The notes below the pieces were generated by a model. That model was not told the DNA's origin. It did no database searches and saw only the letters and a program-made list of their open reading frames with translations. The translations under genes and the position numbers were made by a program. From Thamnaconus septentrionalis (Eukaryota; Chordata; Actinopteri; Tetraodontiformes; Monacanthidae), in the NCBI GenBank assembly GCA_009823395.1, contig CM020508.1, positions 2,748,015-2,812,014 of the forward strand: a stretch of DNA of 64,000 nucleotides, in the 5' to 3' direction. Shown here piece by piece: positions 1 through 12,131 of this stretch (the stretch's first letter is position 1; each line of letters opens with the position of its first letter).

Positions 1-175
1 CGGCCTATCGGATGAGACATGAAGTCCGACACGTTGACCTTTGACCCTGTCGTTCATTAAGTTCATCGAGAAGCCCCAGAATCTCTGCAGAGGAGTTTGT
101 CCTTCACTTCTGCTTCCCCCCAGTTTTCACAGACTGTGCACTAAAAGACGTTTGCACCTGGAGATTTACCCTTGT

Positions 176-294
176 GTGATGTCACAAAGGGCACTGATGC
201 CCTAGTCAGAGGTTGCCTCCACCCTCTGGAGGACACCTTGTTTTTCTCCCTTTTCGTTAGGTCCTAGGAGGAGGCTGTAAACAGAGGGCTAAAT
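176..294 (+). repeat. Dispersed repeat copy a (GTGATGTCAC...GTAAACAGAGGGCTAAAT family)
   Basis: Three landmark blocks occur in order: GTGATGTCACAAAGGGCACT at 176-195, CTCCACCCTCTG at 217-228 and GTAAACAGAGGGCTAAAT at 277-294. The same three blocks recur in reverse orientation at 41738-41890. A poly-A run follows at 329-346. The family is not one I can name. Confidence 0.55.
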
Positions 295-834
295 CAGCTG
301 GCCTGAAAAGAAGTGCATGGGACCTTTTAAAAAAAAAAAAAAAAAATCATAAGAATCCTAAAACTCCCAGCCGTGGGGACACAACTAGTGTGTGAAAGTG
401 GGTCACAGAATGGCAGGAAATGAATTACTCATCAGGTGAAACACTCCAGAAGTCCCTCCACTAATAAGGCGATGCGAGAGTGATACGTGCCACCTGCTAA
501 ATTTGCAAATGTCCCCCTCCACTAAAAGCCGCGTAAGCTCCATCAAGCTAACGGGGGTGGACAGCCGGCAAACACAATCCGTCCTCGAAGCGTCCATTTG
601 TGGCGGCGGGTGCTGGGGTCCGGGGGGGGGCGTCATTCGGCAGTAATTTGACTGGGAGGCGGCGCCGTCCGCTATTAATGTGCGCGGATTAAATTTAACA
701 CCCACCTGATGTGGGCCGGCCGTCGCGCTAAAGCCGGTGGTTACCTGAGCCGCCGCTTCGCCGCCGCCTCATTAACCCACTAACAGCCGCGTCGGCGCCG
801 CAAGTCCGTCTTTAATTATCCGCCAGCGGACCGA

Positions 835-861
835 CTGCTGCTGCTGCTGCTGCTGCTGCTG
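835..861. repeat. (CTG)9 microsatellite
   Basis: Nine uninterrupted CTG units in non-coding sequence. Confidence 0.95.
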
Positions 862-1336
862 CCCTCCGTCCCATCACAGCTCTCCGCCAGATCAATTTCC
901 GTTGGCTTCAGTTCTAAAAAAAAATATATATATATATTTATTTTTTTTAATTTAAGAAGCCCGACACTGCTTCATCCCACCACTAGGTGTCCTTAGCAGT
1001 GAATTGGTGGGATGGTGAGGCAGGGAAGAGCCCCCCCCCCAAAAAAAAATAAAAATAAAAAATGATAATAAAATAAATAATAATGATAAAGGCGAGGAGG
1101 AGTCACGACACTTCAGCACGTATTAGCGGCCGGGTCGCCCGCCTGTCATTAATTGTAGTAACGACTGAGCCTCACAACTCTGATTCACCAGCGGACGCAT
1201 CATCGCAGCAACATTCCTGCCCAGTCAGCACGCCGCGCACAAACTTTCCTCGCCAACAAAGCAGGGGGAGGAGGGGCGAGCACGGCACGCCAGCGTCCGT
1301 GATAACTTCTCTTCTTCTCTTCATCTGCAAGATAAG

Positions 1337-1340
<4 letters not shown>

Positions 1341-1388
<48 letters not shown>

Positions 1389-1493
1389 AAGCATCTCCTT
1401 AAGCGGCTACGATTCCTTTTCCGCGAGGAAAAACTGCTGTGACTTAGCAAATCAAAGATCTGTGGATAGCCCCCACTCACCCCACCCCACCCC

Positions 1494-1524
<31 letters not shown>

Positions 1525-1528
1525 ACAC
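1341..1528. repeat. (GT)n at 1341-1385 and poly-C plus (CA)n at 1491-1528
   Basis: Two simple repeats about 100 bp apart. Cys/Val- and His/Thr-rich predicted peptides here come from the repeats. Confidence 0.95.
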
Positions 1529-1644
1529 CACCGGCAGAGCATTTAAGTCGCTAGACACTCAGACAAGTGAGTTTGCGTGTCGAGCCGCTTCCAGGTTCCA
1601 GGTTCCAGCTTCCAGGTTCCATTAGGAATTTGGGGCTGGGATTG

Positions 1645-2215
1645 GAGGCGCCCGCTCAGGGGAGGACACATTAACACATGTGCCGCTCCTGTAGTTAAAT
1701 GTCAGGGCGGGAATGAGGCCTGTGACTTTATATTCCATTAGCCGCGGCCCCCGTGTTTCCCCGCTGCGCGTCTAAATAAATCATCGGGACAGCCTCCAAA
1801 ACACGAATCATCTTTTCACAATAATAGAAAATTAATGGCTCTGCTTGGCTAAGTAAATTACACCGGGAACATCCCGCAAGGCCAAATCACTGCTGAGAGA
1901 GGATGACAAAGGGTGCATTATAGGCCCGTGGGGGAGGGGGGAGGGGGGGAGGGGGGCGGAAACCCGCTCGGCCAGAAAATTCTGAAATCTGAATAAAATG
2001 TTGGAGGCTTTCAAGCTCTTTACCATCACCTTGCATGAAAGTCTAATTCGGTTTGGCTCCTTATTAATTCATAAGCCATTAGTAACATATTTCTCCGACA
2101 AAAAGCCCCTGACAAAGGGAGGTATTAGAGGAAAAACACAGGCCAGAGTGTGTCTGGCTGGCTGGCTGGCTGGGAGAGCTGCGTGCAATTAACATTTAAG
2201 CATGGGCGATTAAAA
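1645..2215. promoter_or_regulatory. Candidate conserved non-coding element block
   Basis: Balanced composition and normal complexity, with many homeodomain-type words (CCATTAG, TTATTAATTC, AAATTAATGG, GCCATTAGTAA) and no ORF of note, interrupted by a G-rich run at 1930-1957. This texture is typical of regulatory DNA around developmental homeobox genes. Assignment rests on composition only. Confidence 0.35.
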
Positions 2216-4580
2216 AGAAGTCTGAGGGGAAGCTGCGGCAGTGAAAGATTCTGACGGCGCCGCTGTTCGATGGAGCATTAGCCCGTTAGCTTGGAGTGTG
2301 TTCCTGCCACACAGGGAGCGCAACACCTGTCCTGGTAAATCATGCAAACAGCCCGCTACCTTTGGAACCGGTGGAAACAGCTACCAGCCTCAGCGGGGGG
2401 GGGGGGGATTGAGCGGCGGCGGCGCAGGAGCTCCTGCAGGTGGCGCTCTCCCCTGTAGTTATTATCAGACGCTACGATGGGATAAAAGTTTTCCTCCGTG
2501 TTTTTGGGCCAAACACCATGAAAGTCTCAATTTGTGTCATGACAACAATGTGCTCAAAAATGTTGCTGTTAAAGAAAGCGACAAAAAAATTGAAATGTGA
2601 CCGTAAGGATTCTTTTTTGGAAGCTGTTTGGAATTTACTCCTTAATTTCGTTTGCCTGAGTTTTTGGGAAAACTTTGGGAAATGGCGCCCTCTGTGGTGG
2701 TGATATGTCATTGAAAGATATGCGTCACTAAAGTGTTGTTAGCCATGTCACTAAATGGAGGGATCTGATCACTGCAGAATACAATAGTGGATTTAAATCT
2801 ATGCCCTTGAAGACATTCTTTAGCCAAGACTTTTCAGACAACACTTTCGACAGTAGCGACCCCTTCAGGGTCGCGGCGGAAGCAGCGGAATTAGCGGAAT
2901 TATCAGAATTTACTCCTCGTCAACTCGACCGGCGTAACGTCAATAAATCTCAGCACATAAATCTCCCCTTTTCGCAGCTTTAAACGCAGCCGTCACAATT
3001 TAATCTTTTCCTCACTCGAAGCTGTGAAACGTTGATCAATAAATAAAGGGATTTGATGATTTTTTTTTTTTAAAAATAAGATAAGTTTCTCCTGCTCGGA
3101 AGCAAAGCAAAGCCACGTTGATTCTGTGAGACTCCAGCTGAACTCGTCTCTTACAAATTAACGCCATGCCAGAGATTCACACCTGCTGCGACGCTGCGTC
3201 TCAAGCGGAGGGACACGTGAACAACTAGCGGCGCCGTTGCCGAAGCCAAATCAGACAGGGATCCTCCTCTTTCTTCTTCTTCTTCTTCTTCTTCTTCTTC
3301 AAATCAAATCGTCTTTTTCTGAACACAAAGAAAAAGGCCGTGGGTGACATACAAGGCCCATAAAACTGCAGGGGGCGCTAATTCCGGCTGCTGACGCCGT
3401 CTCATTCCCACATATAAACACCCTCCCCTCACTGCACATTAATTATTAGCATGGATGCAAGACGCTGTTTATTTTTTAAACAGGATGAGCGAGCCGCCGT
3501 GTTTGAAAAAAAATAAAATAGTCATAAAATAAAAAAATAAAAGGCGGCAGTGCAGGTTTCCAGAGCGGGGGCAGCAGCAGAGACCCGGGTTTGAGAACAG
3601 CGGCGGGGTCATGAATAAGTCACAGCGCCCTCTGGACCCTTCCTCTGGAACACGGCCGAGCCTCTGACACCGAGAGACGCCGGGGAACGTGGACGGCCAA
3701 TCACTGGCCCCTCCATCCTGGCCAAGGAACCGCCCCCAACCCCGACCCCCAGTGTGGTGTCAGTGCGCCAGGTGATCCCACTCCCGCATCAGATAATGAC
3801 TCCAATTAAGCAATTAAGGCCTGAGAGATGGGAGAGAGGGGGGAGAGAGGGGGGCGCTGATCGCCTTTTTTTTTTTTTTTTTTTTTGCACAATCTAACAA
3901 ATGAGGATTCAGCAGGGAATTCAGCCCTTATTGCTACAGCATATGTCGGCTCCCTCTGCCGCTAACCGTGTCAGAAGAGCGGGGGCGGGGCTTCCAATGA
4001 TTGGCTGAAAAGATGCGGAAGATATTTTTTTCACAGCGATTCAAAAACGTACGCTTGTTGGCTTTTTTTTTTTTGTTTGTTTTTGTTGTTGTTTTTAGTC
4101 GTTGTTTTTTCCGGTCTTCATTGTGCTCCGGCACAAGAAAAGAAAAAAAAAAAAATCCTATCCCCCGACTTGTTTGATAGCAGCAAAGTGTATTTACAGA
4201 AGAATCTCTCGGTCGCCGGCTGCTCTCGCTGAGGCGTCAACCCAGCGATACTGAGGGCTGTTTTTCTTGGCTGCTTCAATCGCCTCTTCAAGGGGCCGCA
4301 GCGAGACGCCGGGCAGCAGCAGCGCCGAGATATTTGGCATTTTCAGGTAGGAAAAAGTCCACGCTGGCCCTCACGTTCAAAAAATAACACAAGTTCTTAA
4401 ACTATTGACTGCACCGAAGCAGCCGACTTCAAAAGGTCCCTCTGACCTGTTTGCCGCGGAGCCTCAAACCAAGTTCTCTCCCTTTTTTTTTTTTTTTTTT
4501 CCTTCTTTTTTTTTTTTCTTCTTCCTCTCCTCTCCTCCCATCCCTCTCCTTCTTCTTTCTCCCTTCCCTCCCCAGTGCCG
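2216..4580. other. Non-coding stretch with CTCF-like motifs and homopolymers
   Basis: Contains G, A and T runs, a TTC repeat at 3270-3300, a GCGACCC hairpin near 2860 and the CTCF-like sites listed separately. I see no exon. Confidence 0.45.
2433..2447 (+). promoter_or_regulatory. CTCF-like motif
   Basis: CCTGCAGGTGGCGCT fits the vertebrate CTCF core consensus at 14 of 15 positions by eye. Other candidates nearby are 3365-3379 (plus strand, 13 of 15) and 3624-3638 (minus strand, 12 of 15). Confidence 0.4.
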
Positions 4581-4584
4581 GGGC

Positions 4585-5020
4585 GTTTCATTATTAATTT
4601 GTTTTTTCTCAAGTTTCTCTCTGACCCGGGACATTAAATAAAACATCGTACGGTTCATGAAAGATTATGAAAGAGCAGAACGTAAGCAGCGGGAGGTGTA
4701 AACTCAGCACAATTCATTCTGGTATATAATGTCAATGCCAGCAACCCCCCTCTCACCCTACCTCCATGCCCCGCAGGCATATTGGCGGAACCACCAATGG
4801 ATGCTAAGCTTTTTCCGACAAAGCTCCGAAGATAAAGTATCTTCCTTTTATCCCCACCGCAAATCAATTCTGGGCCTTACAGCGAAATCCCATAAAATAA
4901 CTTCAAACACCACTACTTACTCCAAAAATTTGTATTATGGCTATATCTCTTTGAACCCGTACCAGTGAAGTTTGGGAGGAAAATGATTTAAGTGTTATCT
5001 GCTAAGACATCGGCGTGTCA
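4585..5020. promoter_or_regulatory. Candidate conserved non-coding element block
   Basis: Unique-looking, moderately AT-rich sequence with ATTATTAATTTG, ATTGG and TAATGTC words between repeat-rich flanks. No coding support. Confidence 0.33.
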
Positions 5021-6780
5021 GCACTTCACCTCAGTTTTTCTTCACATGCCAGCCTGAACCTTGTACTCTTCCCCCTGCCCGCGTTTGCCGTTTGATTGCC
5101 GCTAACCGTCGGCGCCTGGCGATAAATACAAATGCTGCTTGTAAACTTAATGGCCAGAGTAAGTGCAAACAAGACGGGGGCCAAAACTGCGCTGGTGTTT
5201 TCTCCTCGCTCGCTCGACTGCTGAAATATTCATCCACCCTTCACTCTTCCTCAACAACACGACACAAACTGCCGCTGATGAGACGAATAAGCGGAGGGGG
5301 GGGCGGGGGGTCCGAGTTAAAGGGAGGAGGAGAAAAAAAAAGAAAGAAAGAAGAGACGGAACCACGCGCCACTCGTCAAGCCTGGACCTGCGCTGGGAAG
5401 AAAGAAGTCACGGTGTGATAATGAACATGCTTTGTATGTACTGCACAGTGAGTCAGCGAGATTAGCGAGCTAACGAGCTAGCCTCTCAGACAATAATTCA
5501 GTTTGACGATGCGCATTTATCGTACCTTAACTTGATGTTAATAACTACCGATTCACGACGAGGGTGGAATTGACGCTAATGCTAATCCTTTCAAGTAGAA
5601 TAATCAACAGCGTGGGTGGGCCTAGTTAAGTGTAACTAACGTCTTTGGCTTAGCAGTCACGTTAACTCGACAGATAGCCCACTAGCTGGCTAGCCAACCA
5701 AGTAAGCAGTTTCATTAGCATTCGGTTATTAGCATGATAAATTGGCGGTTAATGCGGTGCCCAGCGATCAGACTAACGTGCTACTACACAGACAGATGGA
5801 TGAATGTAGCCGGTGTTTTGTCGACCTGTTGGCGGCGTTTATTTCACCACTTGACAACATGGGCCCGCAGCACTTGTTTTAATAAAAAAAAAAGAAACAC
5901 AAGTCTTGCAGGCGAACGGGTGACTGCTCCTAACTACTGCATTTGGAAGCCAAATTAGAAACTCCAAGAGGTCACAACTCAGTACTGTAAAAAAAAAAAA
6001 AAAAAAAAAAGACAAACAAAAGGAAGAGGAGGAGAAGAAGAAGAAGAAGAAGAAGAAGTTGTCGACTCCCACGTGCAATATTTTAATGCCAAATCCACAC
6101 GGTGAAGCCCTGAGCTATCTCAAGCTGCCAGGCTACTGTTCTCACATTTAGAGTAGGCAGCAGTGCAAATTTAATCTTTCTGAACCAAACTGTATTTGAT
6201 AGGCACTTCCCCCCTGCTGCACCAACAACAGCGCCTCGTTGCACAGACACACACAACCTTTGTCTTTTCGGTTGGCCCGTCTGTGGGATGCGCGCAGCGC
6301 TTCCATATCAGAGGCGCCTTGAAAAAGATGACCTGACAATCTCGTGCACTGTCACATGGCCTCTCTCCTCTGCGCCTCTGACCTCTGCCAGGAAAGCAGC
6401 TCCAAAAAATTTCACCTCGAGGAAAAAAAGAAAAGAGCGAGTGAGCGAGAGGAGACATCGTATGCCCACAAAATCAATAGCTTTACTTTTTCTGAGTGGA
6501 TAAACACAAACAATTTCGCGAGTCACATTCATGAGTATATTCTTCCAAAACTGCCCCCCCCCCCCGGCCCCCCACATCCCTCAGATTTTCCTGAGGGTTC
6601 GCAAATGTAGGAGCACTTTAGAATAGCAGCAAAAAGTTAAAATATTTGAACTATATTATACATACGAGCCGATGCCAGTACAGACTGTTGGAAACTGTAT
6701 AGAAGCTCAAGTGGCAACCGTGCTGTTTAGTTCTGTGAAATACATGTCAGAAAAAAGCACTGATTAACGCACGAAAACAC
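5020..6780. other. Non-coding stretch, GCTAGC/GCTAAC-rich
   Basis: Holds a GGAGGAG/GAAAGAA purine run (5290-5360), many short GCTAGC/GCTAAC words (5460-5720), poly-A (5990-6010) and a GAA repeat (6031-6059). No gene is supported. Confidence 0.45.
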
Positions 6781-6781
6781 T

Positions 6782-7445
6782 CAATCACTATGTCTACATG
6801 ACACTCGAGAAAACCAAATTATCATGAATATATTATGATCGGACAACTGAAGTGCACGTAAACGCGTTCGTCCCACTAAGATCGGAGCTTGAGACCTCCG
6901 ACTGGAATCGGAGAACTTCGATTCCGACACCCAGAAAATGTGATTGGAATTTGAATTTCTCCGTTGTGTATACGCCTCAGTCGGACTTTAACTGGACAGG
7001 TGACACACACAACGTGTTACTAGCGATTTTAACAAAAGTAAAGAAAAGATGATGGCCGAGGGAAACCAGTTGTCTCAGGCAGCCCAGAGCAAAATGGTAC
7101 CTGGTTGCCGACTTCATTTACCTGAAGAAAGCAGCGCTTGCTGTGATTCCCAGTAGCTCACACAGGTAGACAGCTGATAGATATGCACATCTGTAGCTGT
7201 GCGGCGAGGAAACCCGTTAAATTGAAGACCAGTGCGGACATGACACCGGTGTATCGCGCTCCAGTTGTTTTGTTATTGTGTGACAAAAGAGGTTAACCGG
7301 AAGTTAACACTCTCCAAAGACTCATATCGCCCCCTAGTGTGGGGGAGGAGGACGCGTTCAGTGAATAATTCGATATTTTCAGCTGCATGTAAACTGGGAC
7401 GAGGAGAGAAGTCCGATTAGACTCTGCATGTAAACGTCGTCATTG
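6782..7445. mobile_element. MITE-like element with imperfect terminal inverted repeats (about 664 bp)
   Basis: The left end CAATCACTATGTCTACATG and the reverse complement of the right end CAATGACGACGTTTACATG match at 15 of 19 positions. A 12-bp word, CTGCATGTAAAC, is repeated directly near the right end (7383-7394 and 7424-7435). The interior has a different texture from its surroundings, with several TCCGATT/TCGGA words. I cannot see a convincing target-site duplication, so the superfamily is open. There is no coding sequence. Confidence 0.5.
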
Positions 7446-8208
7446 ACTCTGGTCAGTTGACGTGCATGACGGACCCATGAAAGGTGGATACCGATGCACC
7501 CGATGCACCCTGAAGTTTCGCAAAGTTTGCGCAAGACAACCCGAAACGCTTGTTCTAGTGGCTGATTTTGATTTCCGACTCACAGAGACGCTAATACATT
7601 ATTTATATTTGAAACACGTCACCAAGGACGTGGGATTTCATTGTGGACCTCAGTAGATAAAGTACTTCAATGCTGCACTGCCGCAGTGTGCTTGACTAAA
7701 ACGTGCTGAAACGTATCGTCGCCGCGTCCCATCAGATTTATCCCGCGGCCCATTGGGGGAGCCACTGATGTCCTGCGCCGAGCGAGTAGCACAAAAAAAA
7801 CAAAAAAAAAGGCGGCGGTGAGCAGAAACACTTGCAGAACCTGCTGCTGTATAATAACGTGCAACCACACCCCCGAAAGCCTAGACGCTCCACATCTGAA
7901 ATCGCGGCACTCGCCCGGCGCGTCGGCTAAGAATTACAAAAGAGGATGTGTTACTTCCATTTAAATAAGTGTTATTTGCCATCAACAGCGCCGTAAGCCG
8001 CACAACTATTCATGAGAAAGCATCTGAATAATTCAGGGTGCTCTTGCCAACTGCGGAGGGAGGCCAAGTGACAGTCTGTGCATTATCCTTTGATCAAGGG
8101 TTCTATAAGAGCGGAGCACGGCCGGGAGCTGGAGGAGCAGCAGCAGATTTAGGCCGACGCGGATGGCAAACTCGAGATGACAGAGTCGCAGAAGCAGCAT
8201 TTGCAATC

Positions 8209-8240
<32 letters not shown>

Positions 8241-9375
8241 TTACCAGCTGCGGCATATGAACAAGGTGGGTTTGGCATCGTTAAGCTGAGATGATCCGTC
8301 AAAATAAAACATCCCATCTGCCGACGGCGTCCGCAGAGTCCAAGCCCGGATTCTCGCTGGTTATTATCTTTTGAGACGGGGTGGCGGGGGGGATTTGATT
8401 TTTTTTGTTTTTTGTGTGTCTACGGGAGCTTAGCCAAATCCACAATGTTACAGGTTCAGCTGTGGCAGATTTGTTGAAACAGGATCCATTTAGTTGACAA
8501 TGGAACGGGAGCCAATCGATGATTTGCCTGGACAATAGAGCCACGGCGGAGCGTGCGCGGCGACCCCGACCCCGACATCCCACCTGGAATCTTCACAAAT
8601 CCATTTCATTTATTTCTCATTTGAAAAAGAGCCGGAAGACTACATTCAGAACTGGGACACCTCTCAAAAAAAAAAAAAAAAAAAAAAAAAGTACATTTGG
8701 AAGGTGACTAGGACGTGCAAACCAAGCTAATCAACTGTTAGCGGACATTGTGTCACAATACGTTTTTTTTTTCTTATGCTTCCGTGTTAAGCTGTCAAGC
8801 CAGTCGGGGTCATCAACTCTCTGACTGAGGAATAATGTTCAGATAAATCATCCGAGCAAGCGACCAGCCATTGTTTACACGCTAGCGGTAGCTTTGTATT
8901 TTGTCGCTAAAACTAAACCCTGGCTGCACCTCGCGCCTCTCGCTCCTCCAAACAGCTCACGACAATTTAATCTTGGCGCTTTCCAAGAAGTACCTCCAAA
9001 TCCAGACTTGGATAAAGAAAAGAAAAAGAAAAAAAAAGAAAGAAAAACCCCTGCAATGGTGCACAGTGTGATGGTGCAGGAAAACCCTAAAGGAAAACCT
9101 CAAAAGAATCGCCTTAAAATGTACAAGGACTGCAGGAGCTAACGGAGGATCATTAGGGAAGGCTCGATACCCGGCAAGCACGGAGCGCCAGAACAAACAG
9201 AACAAAGGGAAAAATGGAGCACTGAGAAGTGCTGCTCAAACTCCAGAGCCAACACCTTTGGACAGCAAATCCCTGGATGCACCCCGCTACAGACTAAATC
9301 ATTCCAAGCAGCCCTGTCACAGAATCAAGCGCTGCACCACCCAGGCATAAGCTACGACACAAGAAAAGTCACCCG
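7446..9375. other. Non-coding stretch
   Basis: Mostly unremarkable with poly-T (8211-8230) and poly-A (8667-8690) runs. The part at 7940-8060, with TAATTCAGG and ATTCATGAGA words, looks more complex and could be regulatory. Confidence 0.4.
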
Positions 9376-10110
9376 CTGCTCTGAAATGCTTTGTCACCAA
9401 AATGAATTGTGATGTTGAGCAATTTTCCGTGCCTCTGCCTCTCAATTATGGATAGTGATTGTAATTAGCCGCGATGGCGCCCCAAACACTGAACTTCTGT
9501 TCAGTCCCATTACAGTTTTAGAGGGGATGAAAAATGCATTAGGTGTGTATATTGTACAATTTTTAAACGCAACTCTCACTTAAGGCTGAGACGCTCGCCG
9601 CGAATTCCCACAAAGCCTCCGAAAGAGACTCTTTGTCTTGTCTCTGCGGTTTTCCAGAGCGATCCGTCGCCTCGTTCAGAAACAATAAATGATGGGAGTA
9701 AATATTCAATGATCGCTGGAGGACTCCGGGGCATATTTATGATGCTGACAACCCTGGGAGCACCGGTTCGCAAAAGCCAGCGTGGGGATTTGTACGTGCC
9801 GATCCCGAATCCGTGACAGGAGATCTTTAATGGGGAATGATCTTTAGTTGGCTGGTTTTAAGGCCAGCGCTTCGCTCGACGCGCTCCTCAACAACATGGC
9901 TCCAGGGTAGAGGAATCTCTCAGAGCGCACTCCTGTAAGTGCTGTTTGTTGTCAGAAAAAATTCTACCAGCCCAACGTTCGCCAGATTAAATATGCAACG
10001 TTCCCCCGTTTCTCCTCCGTTTCTGTCGGTATCGTCTCCGGCAAATGAGCCCGGACAGGCTGGGATGGCGGATGCAGATTGACGGTAAGAGGAATCCGGG
10101 GCTAAATAGA
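9376..10110. promoter_or_regulatory. Candidate conserved non-coding element block
   Basis: Normal-complexity sequence with TCAATTATGG, TGTAATTAGCC, AATATTCAATGATC and CATATTTATGATG words. No ORF resembles a protein. Inferred from composition. Confidence 0.37.
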
Positions 10111-10689
10111 CGTGCACTCAGCTCCGTGCTTAGCAACCTGTGAGGCTTGCCAGACATTTCACATGTCATTCTGGCTTGTTTTACAAGGAAAACTGTTTCA
10201 GGGCATATGTAATGTCTCTCTCACACTCTTGGTGGAGGAGTCAGGTTTTTTTATTTATTTATTTTTTTTTTTTTTTTTTTTCCCAAGGTTTCACCCTGAA
10301 CAACAGACTAGCTGAAGGAATATCCAGTCATTCCTTCGGGTAACCACAATCTTTCCAATCCAGTACCCATTTCCAAATTGTATTACATATTTAAAATAGA
10401 GTGCTACATTTTGTTCATGTATTTTTAAAAGCTCAATGATCTCTTCCGTTATTTTTTTTAGTGATCATGACCACACGTGGGAACTCTCGACGCCCCAAGC
10501 CTTTTGTTTTCCTCTGCGGTGCCGACTCGGACCCAACGGATGGAGGTTTGGATCTTTCCCCTTGTCTCCGTCTTGTATTTGTCATTTGAAGGCTATTCAT
10601 TATTAAACCTGCAGCTCGCAGGCATCTTTTGCAGGAATGCCTCCTGACAACACTTGGCCACTTTAACGCGGTGGAGAAGCAGCCGTGTC

Positions 10690-10882
10690 CCAGGGAGCTG
10701 TGTTGTCAGGGGGCAATAGCCCCTGGTAGGGTCTCCAAAGGTAAATTTGCCTGAGGGAAGAGGCCCCAAGGAGACAAATCTGGACGTGGTCAGCAAGGAA
10801 ATCTAAGCCTTGCTGGGAACAGCAGGGCCCCCTGCTGGAGCCGGACCTGGGATTGTGCACCACCAATGGGTCCATTGTGACC
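10690..10882. mobile_element. Degenerate dispersed fish repeat
   Basis: The segment starting GGCAATAGCCCCTGGTAGGG and ending with a GGAGCCGGACCTGGG-type block resembles, from memory, a high-copy teleost retroelement-derived repeat with the same two landmarks. It is heavily diverged. The class is uncertain and no ORF remains. Confidence 0.4.
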
Positions 10883-11103
10883 AGACCTTCTAGGGGGGGG
10901 GGCCACAATTCAAGATTTTCAACCATATTTCTTGCCTACAGGATTATTTGAGGTTTTTATCCAAAATGACTGATTTGCAGTGAGAATTTGAATGTGAGTG
11001 TGTAGCAATTGGTCAAAAAAAAAAAAAATCACCCGCCTGGTGTGACTATCAAACACATAGGAAAAGTCTGCATGACAACAGGAGTGAAAGTGGATTTGGA
11101 GCC

Positions 11104-11106
<3 letters not shown>

Positions 11107-11134
<28 letters not shown>
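11107..11134. repeat. (CAG)9 microsatellite
   Basis: About nine CAG units in non-coding sequence; the apparent Gln run in an overlapping frame has no family support. Confidence 0.93.
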
Positions 11135-12089
11135 GCTGTCTTGTCCAGTGGTTTTCTTATTCCCCCGTTGGCTCCATCCACTAGAAAGAGCAGCAGTAAA
11201 CCCTGTTATCTCATCTGGGCCCTGTGTGCCATGTATGCAGCGAGCAGCAGCGGCGGCAAGGTGGGGAGGCTCTATAAACACAGCGTTGCAGGGAGCACAC
11301 GTGTCTGCCTTCTGAAACATCAGTCTCACACTGAGGGCGTCAAAGAAACAAGGCGCAGACACGTCGCGCAGCGCACGCGCTGGGAAGTCGGACCCGCGGC
11401 ATCACTTTCAAATGCAATCACAGCTCGGCACGGCGAGCAAAAAAAAAAAAAAAAAAAGAGGGAAGGAAGACGGAGGAGGCTGCGTGAATTTAGGCGGGCT
11501 GCGCCACATCTGAAAGGATACAAATCAGTTGTTTGCTTTAAGGATGAATGACAAGCCGAGCGTGACCTGGGTTCAGAGCCGGCGAGCAGAAAGTTGGCGA
11601 GTTGCTGAAATCTCAAAACGGCAACGGAAGCCCCCCCCCCAAAAAAAAAAAAAAAAAATGGCGGATCTGAGGGCGACTAATGACTGTGGCAATTTGAATG
11701 TGGGGAAAGTGGCTCTGCCTCGCGACTCGACATGAGAGGAGTGTGCCGTAAGCGCTCCCGCTTACGCCGCTGAGAAGAAGTATAATCGCTCCTAAACTTG
11801 ACTTTTTTTTTTTTTTTCTTCTTCCCAAAAATAACACAAAACTAGCAGGCTCCCTGTCATTGTTTCAACGCCGCCCACACGGCAGCCTAAAAAAGACAAG
11901 ACGGCAAGAGGGTGAAAAACGGAGCCATTTATGGGGAGCCTCACACGCTGAGCACACACACACACACACACACACGCACGCTGCCAAGAGTGGGAATGTT
12001 TTCCGCTTTTAGATGCCATAAAAGCAGAGGAGAATGATTGTCGGAGACTCCACCACCACTTGTTGTTTTTCTCCAAGATGACGGGCCTC

Positions 12090-12093
<4 letters not shown>

Positions 12094-12129
<36 letters not shown>

Positions 12130-12131
12130 TC
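12094..12131. repeat. (CT)n microsatellite
   Basis: Uninterrupted CT for about 30 bp with a short imperfect end. A (CA)n lies at 11955-11975. Confidence 0.93.

Larger units (their letters stand above)
295..1640. other. Non-coding, low-complexity stretch
   Basis: Homopolymers, simple repeats and GC-rich spacer (about 700-830) with scattered TTTAATTA-type words. No credible exon is seen. Confidence 0.5.

Noticed and set aside
2859..2877. Short hairpin GCGACCC...GGGTCGC
   Set aside because: A 7-bp stem is expected by chance many times in a window of this size.
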